Source: Alistipes sp. (GTDB lineage Bacteria > Bacteroidota > Bacteroidia > Bacteroidales > Rikenellaceae). From it: a stretch of 64,000 nucleotides of DNA. Made by a program: the position numbers and the translations under genes. Location: NCBI GenBank assembly GCA_017398045.1, contig JAFQHI010000006.1, forward strand, positions 115,782 through 179,781, written 5' to 3'. Below, one piece after another: positions 33,171 through 41,669 of the stretch (position 1 is its first letter; the number at the start of each line of letters is the position of its first letter). A model generated the notes under the pieces. The model searched no databases. It saw nothing but the letters and a program-made list of their open reading frames with translations, and was not told the origin of the DNA.

Positions 33171-33177
33171 TCCCCAT

Positions 33178-34968
33178 ATGAGCGAGTTTATTGTCAGTGC
33201 AAGAAAGTATCGTCCCGCGACGTTTCAATCCGTGGTGGGACAAAAGCACATCACCTCGACGCTGAAAAATGCCATCGAGCGTGGTCAGTTGGCCCATGCC
33301 TACCTCTTCTGCGGCCCGCGCGGTGTGGGCAAGACCACCTGCGCCCGTATCTTCGCCAAGGCGATTAACTGCCTCTCACCCCACGGTGCCGAGGCCTGCA
33401 ACGAGTGCGAATCGTGTCGCTCGTTTGGGGAGGGTCGCTCGCTCAATATCCACGAGCTGGATGCCGCCTCGAACAACTCGGTGGAGGATATCCGCACCCT
33501 GATTGAGCAGGTGCGCATCATCCCCCAGGTGGGTCGCTACTCGGTCTTCATCATCGACGAGGTTCATATGCTCTCGGCGGCCGCCTTCAACGCCTTCCTT
33601 AAGACCCTTGAAGAGCCGCCCCAGCACGCCATCTTCATCCTCGCCACGACCGAGAAACACAAAATCATCCCCACGATTTTGTCGCGTTGCCAGATTTACG
33701 ATTTCAACCGCATCCGTGTCGAAGACTCGGTCGAGTACCTGAAATACATCGCCTCCGAGGAGGGCATCACGGCCGACGAGGAGTCGCTGAACCTCATCGC
33801 CCAGAAGGCCGACGGCGGTATGCGCGACGCCCTCTCAATGTTCGACAAGGCCGTCTCGTTCTGTGGCACAACCCTCGACTACCACTCCGTGGCCCAGACC
33901 CTCAATGTGCTGGACTACGACACCTACTTCCGCATGACCGAGCTACTCACCGCAGGCAACTACACCGAGGCTCTTGTGGCCTTCGACGAGGTGCTTTCGA
34001 AGGGTTTCTCGGGGCAGACCTTTATGGCGGGTCTGAATCGCCACCTGCGCGACTTGCTGATGGCTCGTCAGCCCGATACGCTGAAGTTGATAGAGATGAC
34101 CGGAACGCTCATGGAGCGATACCGCAAGCAGGCCGCCTCCACCGAGGCGGAGTTCCTCTTCGGCGCAATTTCGATACTCACCGAATTGGACGGAAAGATA
34201 CGACAGGCATCAAACGGTCGTCTGTTGGTTGAGCTGGGTCTGATGAAAATCGCAAGACTCGGCCAAAAAAAAAAGATAGATGACGAGGAGCTGTACGAAC
34301 TGCCCGCATTAGAGCAGCGCACGGTGCGCACAGCACCCACCGCCCCGCAGGTAACGCCCGCAGCACCTCAACCGACGGTCGCCCCGCCAACCACCGAGCC
34401 GCAACCCCGCATCGAGCCGGCACAAGCGACCACTGCAACAACGCCCGCGACCGAAGCTGCGGCACAACACACCGAGGCTCCGGCTCCGCAACCCGAACCG
34501 CGCCCCGTACATCGCACCGCGACCATCGGGCTTTCGCTCTCGGCACTGTTGGCCGAGGAGGAGCGACCCAAGGAGGAGCAGACGGCCGAGGAGAGCATAG
34601 GTCCGGTCATTGACCCGCAGGCAGAGGAGAAGTTGCGCAACAACCGAGCAGCCATCCTTGCGATGGTACGCACCGAGCGACCCCGCTTCTATCCCTCGTT
34701 CGAAAGGCTGGAGGTGGCAGGAAACGAACTGCAAATCTCGGTGCCGAGCCGTGAGTTGCACGACGAGATTCAGCGCAACCGCACAGCCCTGCTGATGCAG
34801 ATAGCACGCATCGCCAAGGTCGAGGGGTTGATTGAGCTGAAGGTCGATATCAACGAGGAGCTGCGAGCCGAGAAGCCCATCAAACTCGAGGACCGCCTGC
34901 GACACCTCACGGAGAAGAACCCGAAACTTGTCGCCCTGCGCAAGGCCCTCGATATGGAGGTTGAGTAA
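33178..34968 (+). CDS. dnaX: DNA polymerase III subunit gamma/tau
   Basis: The ATG at 33178 (MSEFIVSARKYRPATF) gives 596 residues; a longer frame to 33139 would lie in the promoter. Domain I has Walker A GPRGVGKTT near residue 42-50, a zinc site (CLSPHGAEACNECESC) and Walker B IIDEVHML. The sensor ILSRCQIYDFNRI follows. Domain III ends near residue 360. Then comes a Pro/Thr/Ala/Glu-rich linker (about 375-470) and a conserved C-terminal tau domain. Tau links the clamp loader to the polymerase and helicase. A ten-A run at codons 363-366 could give a short gamma form. Identity firm. Confidence 0.96.
   Translation: MSEFIVSARKYRPATFQSVVGQKHITSTLKNAIERGQLAHAYLFCGPRGVGKTTCARIFAKAINCLSPHGAEACNECESCRSFGEGRSLNIHELDAASNNSVEDIRTLIEQVRIIPQVGRYSVFIIDEVHMLSAAAFNAFLKTLEEPPQHAIFILATTEKHKIIPTILSRCQIYDFNRIRVEDSVEYLKYIASEEGITADEESLNLIAQKADGGMRDALSMFDKAVSFCGTTLDYHSVAQTLNVLDYDTYFRMTELLTAGNYTEALVAFDEVLSKGFSGQTFMAGLNRHLRDLLMARQPDTLKLIEMTGTLMERYRKQAASTEAEFLFGAISILTELDGKIRQASNGRLLVELGLMKIARLGQKKKIDDEELYELPALEQRTVRTAPTAPQVTPAAPQPTVAPPTTEPQPRIEPAQATTATTPATEAAAQHTEAPAPQPEPRPVHRTATIGLSLSALLAEEERPKEEQTAEESIGPVIDPQAEEKLRNNRAAILAMVRTERPRFYPSFERLEVAGNELQISVPSRELHDEIQRNRTALLMQIARIAKVEGLIELKVDINEELRAEKPIKLEDRLRHLTEKNPKLVALRKALDMEVE
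34265..34275 (+). promoter_or_regulatory. Candidate programmed frameshift / slippage site in dnaX
   Basis: Ten A residues then G, read in frame as CAA AAA AAA AAG. This contains the slippery heptamer A AAA AAG in the phase used by E. coli dnaX. A -1 ribosomal shift, or one extra A in the mRNA, gives GAT AGA TGA and stops after two codons; one fewer A gives an immediate TAG. The product would be about 366-368 residues, ending at the domain III boundary. Confidence 0.7.
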
Positions 34969-35008
34969 ATTAAGAATTAAAAATTGAGAATTAAAAATAA
35001 TAATTACA
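34969..35008. repeat. AT-rich spacer repeat between dnaX and tyrS
   Basis: TTAAGAATTAAAAATTGAG-type repeats fill the 42-base gap. Similar tracts occur at 1-20 and 6351-6390. Confidence 0.55.
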
Positions 35009-35010
35009 TA

Positions 35011-36312
35011 ATGGCTACGAAGAATTTTATCGAAGAGCTTGAGTGGCGCGGCATGATTCATACCATCATGCCCGGAGCCAAGGAGCAGTTGGAGAAGGAG
35101 CTGACGACGGCCTACCTGGGCATCGACCCCACGGCCGATTCGTTGCACATCGGACACCTCGTCGGTGTGATGATTTTGAAACATTTCCAGATGTGCGGTC
35201 ACCGTCCGCTGGCCCTCATCGGTGGTGCTACGGGTATGATTGGCGACCCCTCGGGTAAGTCGCAGGAGCGCAACCTGCTGGACGAGCAGACCCTGCGTCA
35301 CAACCAGGAGGCCATCAAGGCCCAGCTGGCCAAACTGCTCGATTTCGACTCGGATGCCCCCAATGCTGCCCGTCTGGTGAACAACTACGACTGGATGAAG
35401 GAGTTCTCGTTCCTCGACTTCGCTCGCGATATCGGTAAGTGCATCACGGTCAACTACATGATGGCCAAGGATTCGGTGAAGAAGCGTTTCAACGGCGAGG
35501 GCGAGGGTATGTCCTTCACGGAGTTTACCTACCAGCTCTTGCAGGGTTACGACTTCCTGCATCTGTACCAGACGATGAACTGCAAAATCCAGCTCGGCGG
35601 TGCCGACCAGTGGGGTAACATCACCACCGGTACGGAGTTGATTCGTCGCAAGCTCGGCTCCGAGGCCGAGGCCTTTGCCATCACATGCCCGCTTATCACG
35701 AAGGCCGACGGTACGAAGTTCGGCAAGACCGAGAGCGGCAACGTATGGCTCTCGCCCCGCTACACCTCGCCCTATAAGTTCTACCAGTTCTGGCTCAACG
35801 TAAGCGACGAGGATGCCAAGCGTTACATCAAGATTTTCACCCTCCTGGACCGCGAGACGATTGATTCTTTGACAAAGGAGCATGAAGAGGCTCCCCACCT
35901 GCGTGTGCTGCAAAAGCGTCTGGCCGAGGAGATTACGACGATGATTCACTCGCGCGAGGAGTACGAGAAGGCGGTCGAGGCGTCGCAGATTCTCTTTGGT
36001 GGCGCAACCTCCGAGGCCCTCAAGAAGCTCGACGAAGAGACCCTGTTGCAGGTCTTCGAGGGCGTCCCCCAATTCCGCATCGAGCGTGCCGCGCTCGAAA
36101 ACCTCCCCTTCATCGAGCTGGCTGCCGGTGCAACGCAGATTTTCCCCTCGAAGGGTGAGTGCCGCAAGATGGTGCAGGGCGGTGGTGTGTCGCTCAACAA
36201 GGAGAAGGTGACCGACCCGCAACGTCCGACCACGGAGGAGGACCTCATTGCCGGTAAGTATCTGCTCGTACAGCGCGGTAAGAAGAACTACTACCTGGTG
36301 ATTGTCGAGTAA
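35011..36312 (+). CDS. tyrS: Tyrosyl-tRNA synthetase
   Basis: Starting at 35011 ([15 protein letters not shown]) gives 433 residues; nine further in-frame codons upstream fall in the AT-rich repeat. Class I signatures are visible: HIGHLVGV near residue 49-56 and [12 protein letters not shown] (KMSKS equivalent) near residue 236-247. The tyrosine-binding [28 protein letters not shown] is intact. A C-terminal S4 domain ([19 protein letters not shown]) completes it. It charges tRNA-Tyr. It follows dnaX by 42 bases and precedes folB by 10, probably one transcript. Identity firm. Confidence 0.97.
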   Translation: MATKNFIEELEWRGMIHTIMPGAKEQLEKELTTAYLGIDPTADSLHIGHLVGVMILKHFQMCGHRPLALIGGATGMIGDPSGKSQERNLLDEQTLRHNQEAIKAQLAKLLDFDSDAPNAARLVNNYDWMKEFSFLDFARDIGKCITVNYMMAKDSVKKRFNGEGEGMSFTEFTYQLLQGYDFLHLYQTMNCKIQLGGADQWGNITTGTELIRRKLGSEAEAFAITCPLITKADGTKFGKTESGNVWLSPRYTSPYKFYQFWLNVSDEDAKRYIKIFTLLDRETIDSLTKEHEEAPHLRVLQKRLAEEITTMIHSREEYEKAVEASQILFGGATSEALKKLDEETLLQVFEGVPQFRIERAALENLPFIELAAGATQIFPSKGECRKMVQGGGVSLNKEKVTDPQRPTTEEDLIAGKYLLVQRGKKNYYLVIVE

Positions 36313-36322
36313 TCCGCACCAC

Positions 36323-36676
36323 ATGAAGTACACCATCACACTCGAAAGGATGGAGTTCCGAGCCTATCACGGTTGCTACGACCTCGAACAGCAGGTCGGC
36401 AACCGTTTTACGGTCGATTTGCAACTTGTGACCGAGTTGGGTCGTGTAGCCGAGGAGGATAGCGTGGAGATTGCCGTCAACTACCTCACCGTCTATGAGG
36501 TGGTGCGCGAAGTGATGAGCCATACGCAACGCACCATCGAACGGGTGGCGATGAACATTATCGAGGCCGTCAAGGAGCGATTTCCGCAGATTGAGTGTGT
36601 TGTATGTACGGTGGCCAAGCTGGCCCCGCCGCTGGGAGGAAAACTGCACAGCGTCAGCGTGACCCTCCAAGATTAA
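36323..36676 (+). CDS. folB: Dihydroneopterin aldolase
   Basis: From the ATG at 36323 (MKYTITLERMEFRAYHGCYDLEQQVGN) the protein has 117 residues, the normal FolB length; the in-frame extension to 36302 overlaps the end of tyrS. Family marks are FRAYHGCYDLEQQVGNRFTVDL, NYLTVYEVVREVM with the catalytic region, and VAKLAPPLGG near the end. It converts dihydroneopterin to hydroxymethyl-dihydropterin in folate synthesis. The first enzyme of that pathway, folE, lies at 46390-46998. Confidence 0.92.
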   Translation: MKYTITLERMEFRAYHGCYDLEQQVGNRFTVDLQLVTELGRVAEEDSVEIAVNYLTVYEVVREVMSHTQRTIERVAMNIIEAVKERFPQIECVVCTVAKLAPPLGGKLHSVSVTLQD

Positions 36677-36996
36677 GAAGAGGAGAGAGCGAAGAGCGAA
36701 GAGGAAAGAGCAAAGAGCAAAGAGATAACTTTGCGATTAAGGCGAGCGCATGCGCTTGCGTAATGCCGAGCCGGAGCAAAGTCAAGCCACCGAAGGTGGG
36801 TTAAAGAGCAAAGAGATAACTTTGCGATTAAGCCGAGAGCAGAGGCCGCTTGCGGACTATGCCGAGGCGGAGCAAAGTCAAGCTGCCGAAGGCAGGTTAA
36901 AGAGGAAAGAGAGTTAAGTGGGAAGTGCAAAGAGGAAAGCGTTTCTTTTTCGCCTTAAGCACCCTTAAGTCCCCTTAAGCTCCCTTAAGAAACTTT
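36677..36996. repeat. Composite dispersed repeat, two core copies plus CCTTAAG tract
   Basis: The order is a purine tract (36677-36721), a core beginning GATAACTTTGCGATTAAGG (36722-36800), a second core beginning GATAACTTTGCGATTAAGC (36811-36902), another purine tract, then a CCCTTAAG tract at 36953-36992. The AAGCAC/GTGCTT ends of the tract can pair. Each core includes TAACTTTG, a match to the -7 element. The rest to 37046 shows only a weak promoter-like CCTTTGTTAGG. Confidence 0.82.
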
Positions 36997-37046
36997 CTTG
37001 TGCTTCCTCCCGCCTTTGTTAGGATATTTAGGTTAGTTAGCAACAT

Positions 37047-38390
37047 ATGAATGAAGAGAAAAGAGCCACCTTTGGTGGCCGCATCAGTGCGGTGTTGGTG
37101 GCAGCAGGCAGTGCCGTCGGCCTGGGTAATATCTGGCGGTTTCCCTATTTGGCCGGTGAAAACGGTGGCGGAGCCTTTTTGGTCATCTATTTAGCAGCCG
37201 TGCTGCTCATTGGCCTTCCGCTGATGATTAGCGAGTTCTCGTTGGGTACCGCCACGCGCCACAATGCCGTGGGGGCCTTTCGCGCATTGAACAAACGCTG
37301 GGCGGTTGTCGGCTACATGGGTATCCTCTCCTCGGCCCTGATTTTGAGCTTCTACCTGGTGGTAGCGGGTTGGACGGCCGAATATATGGTTCACTCCGTC
37401 ACGAGCGACTTGGTGCGTAATACCGACCCGGCGAGCCACGTAGCCGCCTTCGAGCAGTTTGTGGGTCACCCCTGGAAGCCGGTCATCTATGCGCTGCTCT
37501 TTTCATTGGCCACCCACCTTATTATCGTCCTCGGTGTGCAGAAGGGTATCGAGCGAGCCTCGAAGGTGATGATGCCCGTCCTGCTTTTGGTGTTGGTCGT
37601 GTTGGCTGTCAATTCGATGCTGATGCCCGGTGGTATGGAGGGGTTGAAATTCTTCCTCAATCCCGACTTTTCAAAAGTGACGGCCGAGACGATTCTGCTG
37701 GCTGTCGGCCAGGCCTTCTTCTCGCTCTCGATTGGTTTGGGAACAATGATTACCTATGCCTCCTACTTTAAGCAAGGTACTTCGGTGCAGGGAACCGCTT
37801 TGCAGGTGACCCTACTCGACACGTTTGTGGCGGTGATGGCCGGTTTGGTGATTTTTCCGGCGGTCTTCAGTGCCGGCATCGAGCCGGGGTCGGGACCCTC
37901 GCTGGTCTTTATCACCCTGCCCTCGATTTTCAGTACGCTGCCGATGAGCGGCTTCTGGTCCACGATTTTCTTCCTGCTGCTTGTCTTGGCGGCTCTTACT
38001 TCGACCATCTCGCTGCATGAGTCGGTCACCGCCTACGTGGAGGAGGAGTGGAAGATGTCGCGCCAAAAGGCGGCCCGCCTGACGACCCTGCTGACAGGCC
38101 TGTTGGCTGTCATGGCCTCCCTCTCGCTCGGCATCTGGAAGGAGTATACGATTTGCGGGCTGACCTTCTTCGACTCGCTCGACTACCTCACGGCCAACAT
38201 CCTGCTGCCGCTCGGTGCCTTCCTCACCTGCCTCTTTGTGGGGTGGAAATTCGACCGCACGCTCTTCGCACAGCAACTCTACCCGAACGGCATCATGGGG
38301 CGCGAATATCCCATCCTGCGCTTTATGATTCGTTACATCTGCCCCATCATCCTCTTTGTCATCTTTGCCGATAACCTGGGGTTGATTTAG
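37047..38390 (+). CDS. Sodium-dependent transporter, SNF (NSS) family
   Basis: A 447-residue transporter with about eleven hydrophobic segments. The first helix motif RISAVLVAAGSAVGLGNIWRFPYLAGENGGGAFL is diagnostic of the neurotransmitter:sodium symporter family and holds the sodium and substrate sites. Helix 6 motif QAFFSLSIGLGTMITYASYF is also typical. Bacterial members (LeuT, TnaT, MhsT) take up amino acids; substrate cannot be told here. It stands alone and is closed by a bidirectional terminator shared with xerD. Family firm. Confidence 0.93.
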   Translation: MNEEKRATFGGRISAVLVAAGSAVGLGNIWRFPYLAGENGGGAFLVIYLAAVLLIGLPLMISEFSLGTATRHNAVGAFRALNKRWAVVGYMGILSSALILSFYLVVAGWTAEYMVHSVTSDLVRNTDPASHVAAFEQFVGHPWKPVIYALLFSLATHLIIVLGVQKGIERASKVMMPVLLLVLVVLAVNSMLMPGGMEGLKFFLNPDFSKVTAETILLAVGQAFFSLSIGLGTMITYASYFKQGTSVQGTALQVTLLDTFVAVMAGLVIFPAVFSAGIEPGSGPSLVFITLPSIFSTLPMSGFWSTIFFLLLVLAALTSTISLHESVTAYVEEEWKMSRQKAARLTTLLTGLLAVMASLSLGIWKEYTICGLTFFDSLDYLTANILLPLGAFLTCLFVGWKFDRTLFAQQLYPNGIMGREYPILRFMIRYICPIILFVIFADNLGLI

Positions 38391-38412
38391 CGGGCCGAGC
38401 CTGTATAACCAT

Positions 38413-38453
38413 AAAATTGGGGCTGTCACCATCTTCGTGACAGCCCCAATTTT
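38413..38453. terminator. Bidirectional terminator between SNF transporter and xerD
   Basis: A perfect 17-bp stem AAAATTGGGGCTGTCAC (38413-38429) / GTGACAGCCCCAATTTT (38437-38453) with a 7-base loop. A-rich on one side and T-rich on the other, it serves both convergent genes. Confidence 0.9.
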
Positions 38454-38473
38454 GCAGCTGCATCCATCGGTCG

Positions 38474-39370
38474 CTACAACGGCAGATGCTCCTCGACGGT
38501 CGAGCGGAGGTGTTCCGCATCGAGGTGGGTATAGATTTCGGTCGTGAGGATGCTCTCATGGCCCAACAGCTCCTGCACCTGACGAATGCCCGCGCCCCCC
38601 TCCAAAAGGTGGGTGGCAAAGGAGTGGCGCAGCGTGTGGGGCGAAATCTTCTTATCGATGCCGGCACGCAGAGCCGCCTGGCGAAGAATCGTGAAAATCA
38701 TCACGCGCGTAAGCTGTCTGCCACGGTTGTTCAAAAACAGCACCTCCTCATTCGACTTGGCCGCCTTGCGCCCCTCCAGGTAGAGCGAGATGCGCTCACG
38801 CGCCAGGTCGCTAATCGGCACCAACCGTTGTTTGTCACCCTTGCCAATCACACGGATATACCCCTCACCAAAGAAGAGGTCGCTCACGCGCAACGTGATA
38901 AGCTCCGTCACACGCAGACCGCACGAATAGAGGACCTCAATCATGGCGCGGTCGCGCAGCCCCTTCGTTGTATCGACCTCGATGGAGGTAATGAGTCGGT
39001 CAATCTCCTCGGTCGTAAGCACATCGGGGAGCGTGCGTCCGCTCTTCGGCGTAGAGATATCCTCGGCAGGCGAGGTCAGGATTTCATCGGTGAGCAGCAG
39101 GTAGTTAAAGAAGCTGCGCAGACCGCTCAACATACGCGCCTGGGAACTCTTCTCGCGCCCACGGTCGTAGAGCCACTCGAGGTATTGTTCGACCATCTCG
39201 CGCTCCACCTTGCGGGGCGGAACATCCCATTTGACAAGCACGAAGTGGGCAAACTGCTCCAGATCGCGCATATAGGCCTCCACCGAATTCTCCGACAGAC
39301 GCTTCTCGACCTTGATGTAGGTGCGGTATCGGCGGGCCGTTTCGACCCATTTTTTCTGTTGTGTGGCCAT
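38474..39370 (-). CDS. xerD: Tyrosine recombinase XerD
   Basis: A 298-residue tyrosine recombinase. The N-terminal SAM-like core-binding domain spans about residues 12-95. The catalytic residues are all visible: Arg in LYSCGLRVTELITL, Lys in VIGKGDKQRLVP, HTLRHSFATHLLEGG (His-x-x-Arg), the His in LLGHESILTTEIYTH and the Tyr nucleophile there. With XerC it resolves chromosome dimers at dif, and many mobile elements borrow it. On the minus strand TACCTTTG at 39404-39411 is a likely -7 element. XerC versus XerD assignment rests on length and overall pattern; no partner is in the window. Confidence 0.93.
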   Translation of the reverse strand: MATQQKKWVETARRYRTYIKVEKRLSENSVEAYMRDLEQFAHFVLVKWDVPPRKVEREMVEQYLEWLYDRGREKSSQARMLSGLRSFFNYLLLTDEILTSPAEDISTPKSGRTLPDVLTTEEIDRLITSIEVDTTKGLRDRAMIEVLYSCGLRVTELITLRVSDLFFGEGYIRVIGKGDKQRLVPISDLARERISLYLEGRKAAKSNEEVLFLNNRGRQLTRVMIFTILRQAALRAGIDKKISPHTLRHSFATHLLEGGAGIRQVQELLGHESILTTEIYTHLDAEHLRSTVEEHLPL

Positions 39371-39463
39371 CTTTTTGGTTTTTTATGCGTAACTTTGCTT
39401 GTACAAAGGTAGCAAATAACTTGGTTAAAAACAGTCGAAACGGTTTCTTAAATCTAAAAAAGA

Positions 39464-40372
39464 ATGAAACGATTCGGAAAGATACTCTTCCAACTTGCGA
39501 TTTATCTACTGGCTCTCATCGGCCTGATAACCCTTGCTTTTCTCTTTTTCATCGGGTCAAAAGGGTACGGTTTATCGGTCTCGTACAATGCCTCCGATTA
39601 TGCCGAGCGAATCGAGTTGTTGCGCACGGTAACTCCCTACACAACCGATACAACCCCAATCAATATGCGATTTTCAATCGACTCGTTGCGCTCGGCCGAA
39701 ATCATGGCCTACTTTCGGCTCGATACGTTGTATTCGGCCGATGACAGCACCTGGGAGAAATCGTTGGCTATCGGAAAGTTTGTGACCCGCAACATTCCTC
39801 ACGCCAATCAAACGGTCTATCCCGAACAGGTCCACGCAATCGGTCTTTGGGAATACACGAAAAACGTGGAGCCGGCCTTCAACTGCCGACTGCACAGCAT
39901 CATGACCTTCGAGTTACTCTCCGCAGCCGGCATCAAGGCGCGCTACATCACCTGCCTGCCCAAGGATAAGAACGACCAGGATTGCCATGTTGTGAACGAG
40001 GTGTGGTTGCCCGAACAGCACAAATGGGTAATGCTCGATACGGATATGGGCGGTCACTATGTGACGGATACTGCGGGAAATCTGCTCTCGTTGAGGGAGA
40101 TGCGCGAACACTATATCGCCGATAAAGCGATGCTCTTTTACCCCGGCTATGAGAACGGCAGCTCCCAAATCACTTACTACTACGAGTATATGGCCAAGAA
40201 CGTCTATTGGTTTGCTCGTTGGGAAAACCTCGGATTTTACCAGGAGGACTTTACGGCTCAACCCGACTCTACGGCGCGAGGAAGCTATTACGCCCTCGTT
40301 CCGGACGGTTTTGAACCATTTGGGCGATACGACCCCAAGCCCACAAGCGATGTGGAGCAGTTTTGGCAGTAA
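39464..40372 (+). CDS. Membrane-anchored transglutaminase-like protein
   Basis: A 302-residue protein with one N-terminal membrane segment (residues 5-30) and a transglutaminase/protease-like core. The catalytic triad is visible: Cys in EPAFNCRLHSIMTFELLSAAGIKARYI, His in DCHVVNEVWLPEQHKW, Asp in VMLDTDMGG. In bacteria such domains act as proteases or in peptide cross-linking; the target is unknown. A -7 element TAACTTTG lies at 39390-39397, nearly back to back with that of xerD. It is followed by recO after 24 bases. Confidence 0.82.
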   Translation: MKRFGKILFQLAIYLLALIGLITLAFLFFIGSKGYGLSVSYNASDYAERIELLRTVTPYTTDTTPINMRFSIDSLRSAEIMAYFRLDTLYSADDSTWEKSLAIGKFVTRNIPHANQTVYPEQVHAIGLWEYTKNVEPAFNCRLHSIMTFELLSAAGIKARYITCLPKDKNDQDCHVVNEVWLPEQHKWVMLDTDMGGHYVTDTAGNLLSLREMREHYIADKAMLFYPGYENGSSQITYYYEYMAKNVYWFARWENLGFYQEDFTAQPDSTARGSYYALVPDGFEPFGRYDPKPTSDVEQFWQ

Positions 40373-40396
40373 CCGAAAAACGATTCTAAACCGATT

Positions 40397-41125
40397 TTGA
40401 AGACCTACAAGGGGCGCGGCATTGTGTTGCACACGCTCAAATATGGCGACTCGTCGATGATTGTCTATCTCCTGACGGATGTGGGCGGACGGCGCAGCTA
40501 CATGGTGCAGGGGGTGCGCTCACGCACGGGGCGCGGCTCGAAGCAGGCCCTTTTTCAGCCCATCTTTCCCGTTGAATTCGAGGGGCTTGAGCCGTCGCAA
40601 AGCCAGCAGATGCACCGCTTCAAAGAGGTACGCGCAGGTTTTCTCTTGCAGGGTATTCCGTTCGATGTGCGCAAATCGACCATGGCCCTCTTTATGGCCG
40701 AGGTCATTTACCGCCTGATCCGCGAGAGCGAGCGCAACGAACCGCTCTTCGAGTTTGTCTGGAATTCGGTTGCGGCACTCGACCAGATGCAGGAGGGGGT
40801 GGCCAACTTCCACCTTTGGTTCCTCGCCCAGTTGAGCCGTCTGGTCGGCTTCTTCCCGGGCAACGACCACACCGAGGGGTGTTGGTTCGACATCAAGGAG
40901 GGCCTTTACACCCCCATTCGTCCGCTCCACACGCTGATTTTAGCACCCGAAGAGGCCTTGCTGTTGCATCGGATGATGCAGACCCCCATCACGGAGCTGC
41001 ACACCATCACCCTCAATCGCCAGCAACGGGTCGAATTTCTGAACGCCATGCTCACCTACTTCGGCTACCACCTCGACGGCATCAATGCCGTGCAATCGGT
41101 AAGAATCCTGCGCGAAGTCTTTTAG
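40397..41125 (+). CDS. recO: DNA repair protein RecO, TTG start
   Basis: A 242-residue RecO. The N-terminal OB fold reads KGRGIVLHTLKYGDSSMIVYLLTDVGG, and the C-terminal helical domain includes FLAQLSRLVGFFPGNDH. The usual zinc Cys cluster is absent. RecO loads RecA onto SSB-coated DNA with RecR. The start must be TTG at 40397 (or ATT just before): the frame is open only from a TAA at 40370, and the first ATG would remove the conserved GIVLHT strand. It follows the transglutaminase gene by 24 bases. Confidence 0.92.
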   Translation: MKTYKGRGIVLHTLKYGDSSMIVYLLTDVGGRRSYMVQGVRSRTGRGSKQALFQPIFPVEFEGLEPSQSQQMHRFKEVRAGFLLQGIPFDVRKSTMALFMAEVIYRLIRESERNEPLFEFVWNSVAALDQMQEGVANFHLWFLAQLSRLVGFFPGNDHTEGCWFDIKEGLYTPIRPLHTLILAPEEALLLHRMMQTPITELHTITLNRQQRVEFLNAMLTYFGYHLDGINAVQSVRILREVF

Positions 41126-41173
41126 CGACCCGCGAGTTTAACCTTTTCTCAACACAAAAAACCGAGGAGAGGC

Positions 41174-41402
41174 CCGAGATTTACAAGCAGCACCATGCTA
41201 CACACCGAAGCCCCGCGACTAAGCCCTCCTTTTCAACTGCTGCGACAGCCGAGAGCAGAGGTCGCTTGCGAACCTATGCCGAGGCGCGCAAGCAGTCACG
41301 GCAATTATTGCCGTAAAGGAGCTTCGGGGGATTGTCTAATTGTCAAAACAAAGAAAGATAAAAAATCTTATCCATTTTTGCTTTGAGCCGAAACCGAGAT
41401 TT
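41174..41402. repeat. tRNA-tail duplications enclosing an inverted copy of the 28463 repeat
   Basis: CCGAGATTTACAAGCA occurs at 41174-41189 and 41394-41409. The second is part of a 23-base exact copy (41380-41402) of the 3' end of the neighbouring tRNA-Thr and its flank (41664-41686). Between them lies the inverted ~123-bp copy (41216-41338) of the repeat at 28463-28587. No gene is visible in 41126-41660. Confidence 0.75.
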
Positions 41403-41455
41403 ACAAGCATTGCTGCGCAATACTTGTGACTGCCTGGCGCCTCGGTAAACCTGAA

Positions 41456-41559
41456 ACAAATGAATTGCTACACAATTTATAGGTCAAGAACAGAAGCGAT
41501 TATGAAAACACATTTTCAATCACTTCTGCCCATGACCAACAATCTTCGATTGCATTTGT
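41456..41559. repeat. 104-bp imperfect palindrome
   Basis: Nested pairing: GGTCA (41482-41486) with TGACC (41533-41537), and CAGAAGCGATT..GAAAA with TTTTCAATCACTTCTG (41513-41528). Outer ACAAA/ATTTGT segments extend it. It resembles the cruciform at 28288-28427 in design but not in sequence. Confidence 0.6.
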
Positions 41560-41622
41560 CTTCAGCGGTCTACACTCGGCTGTTGCGCAGTTGAACTCTC
41601 CGAGTAATCCCGATATCGATAC

Positions 41623-41668
41623 AAAAAGCAGAGGAGAAGACCATTTGATTGGTCTTCTCCTCTGCTTT
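41623..41668 (-). terminator. Terminator of tRNA-Thr
   Basis: A perfect 18-bp stem AAAGCAGAGGAGAAGACC (41625-41642) / complement (41651-41668) with an 8-base loop, ending in TTTTT on the minus strand. It starts two bases after the tRNA. Confidence 0.9.
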
Positions 41669-41669
41669 G

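Noticed and set aside
36722-36902. Core repeats with TAACTTTG as active promoters
   Set aside because: The -7 match is present in each core copy but no -33 TTTG is at the right distance; kept only as a note in the repeat entry.
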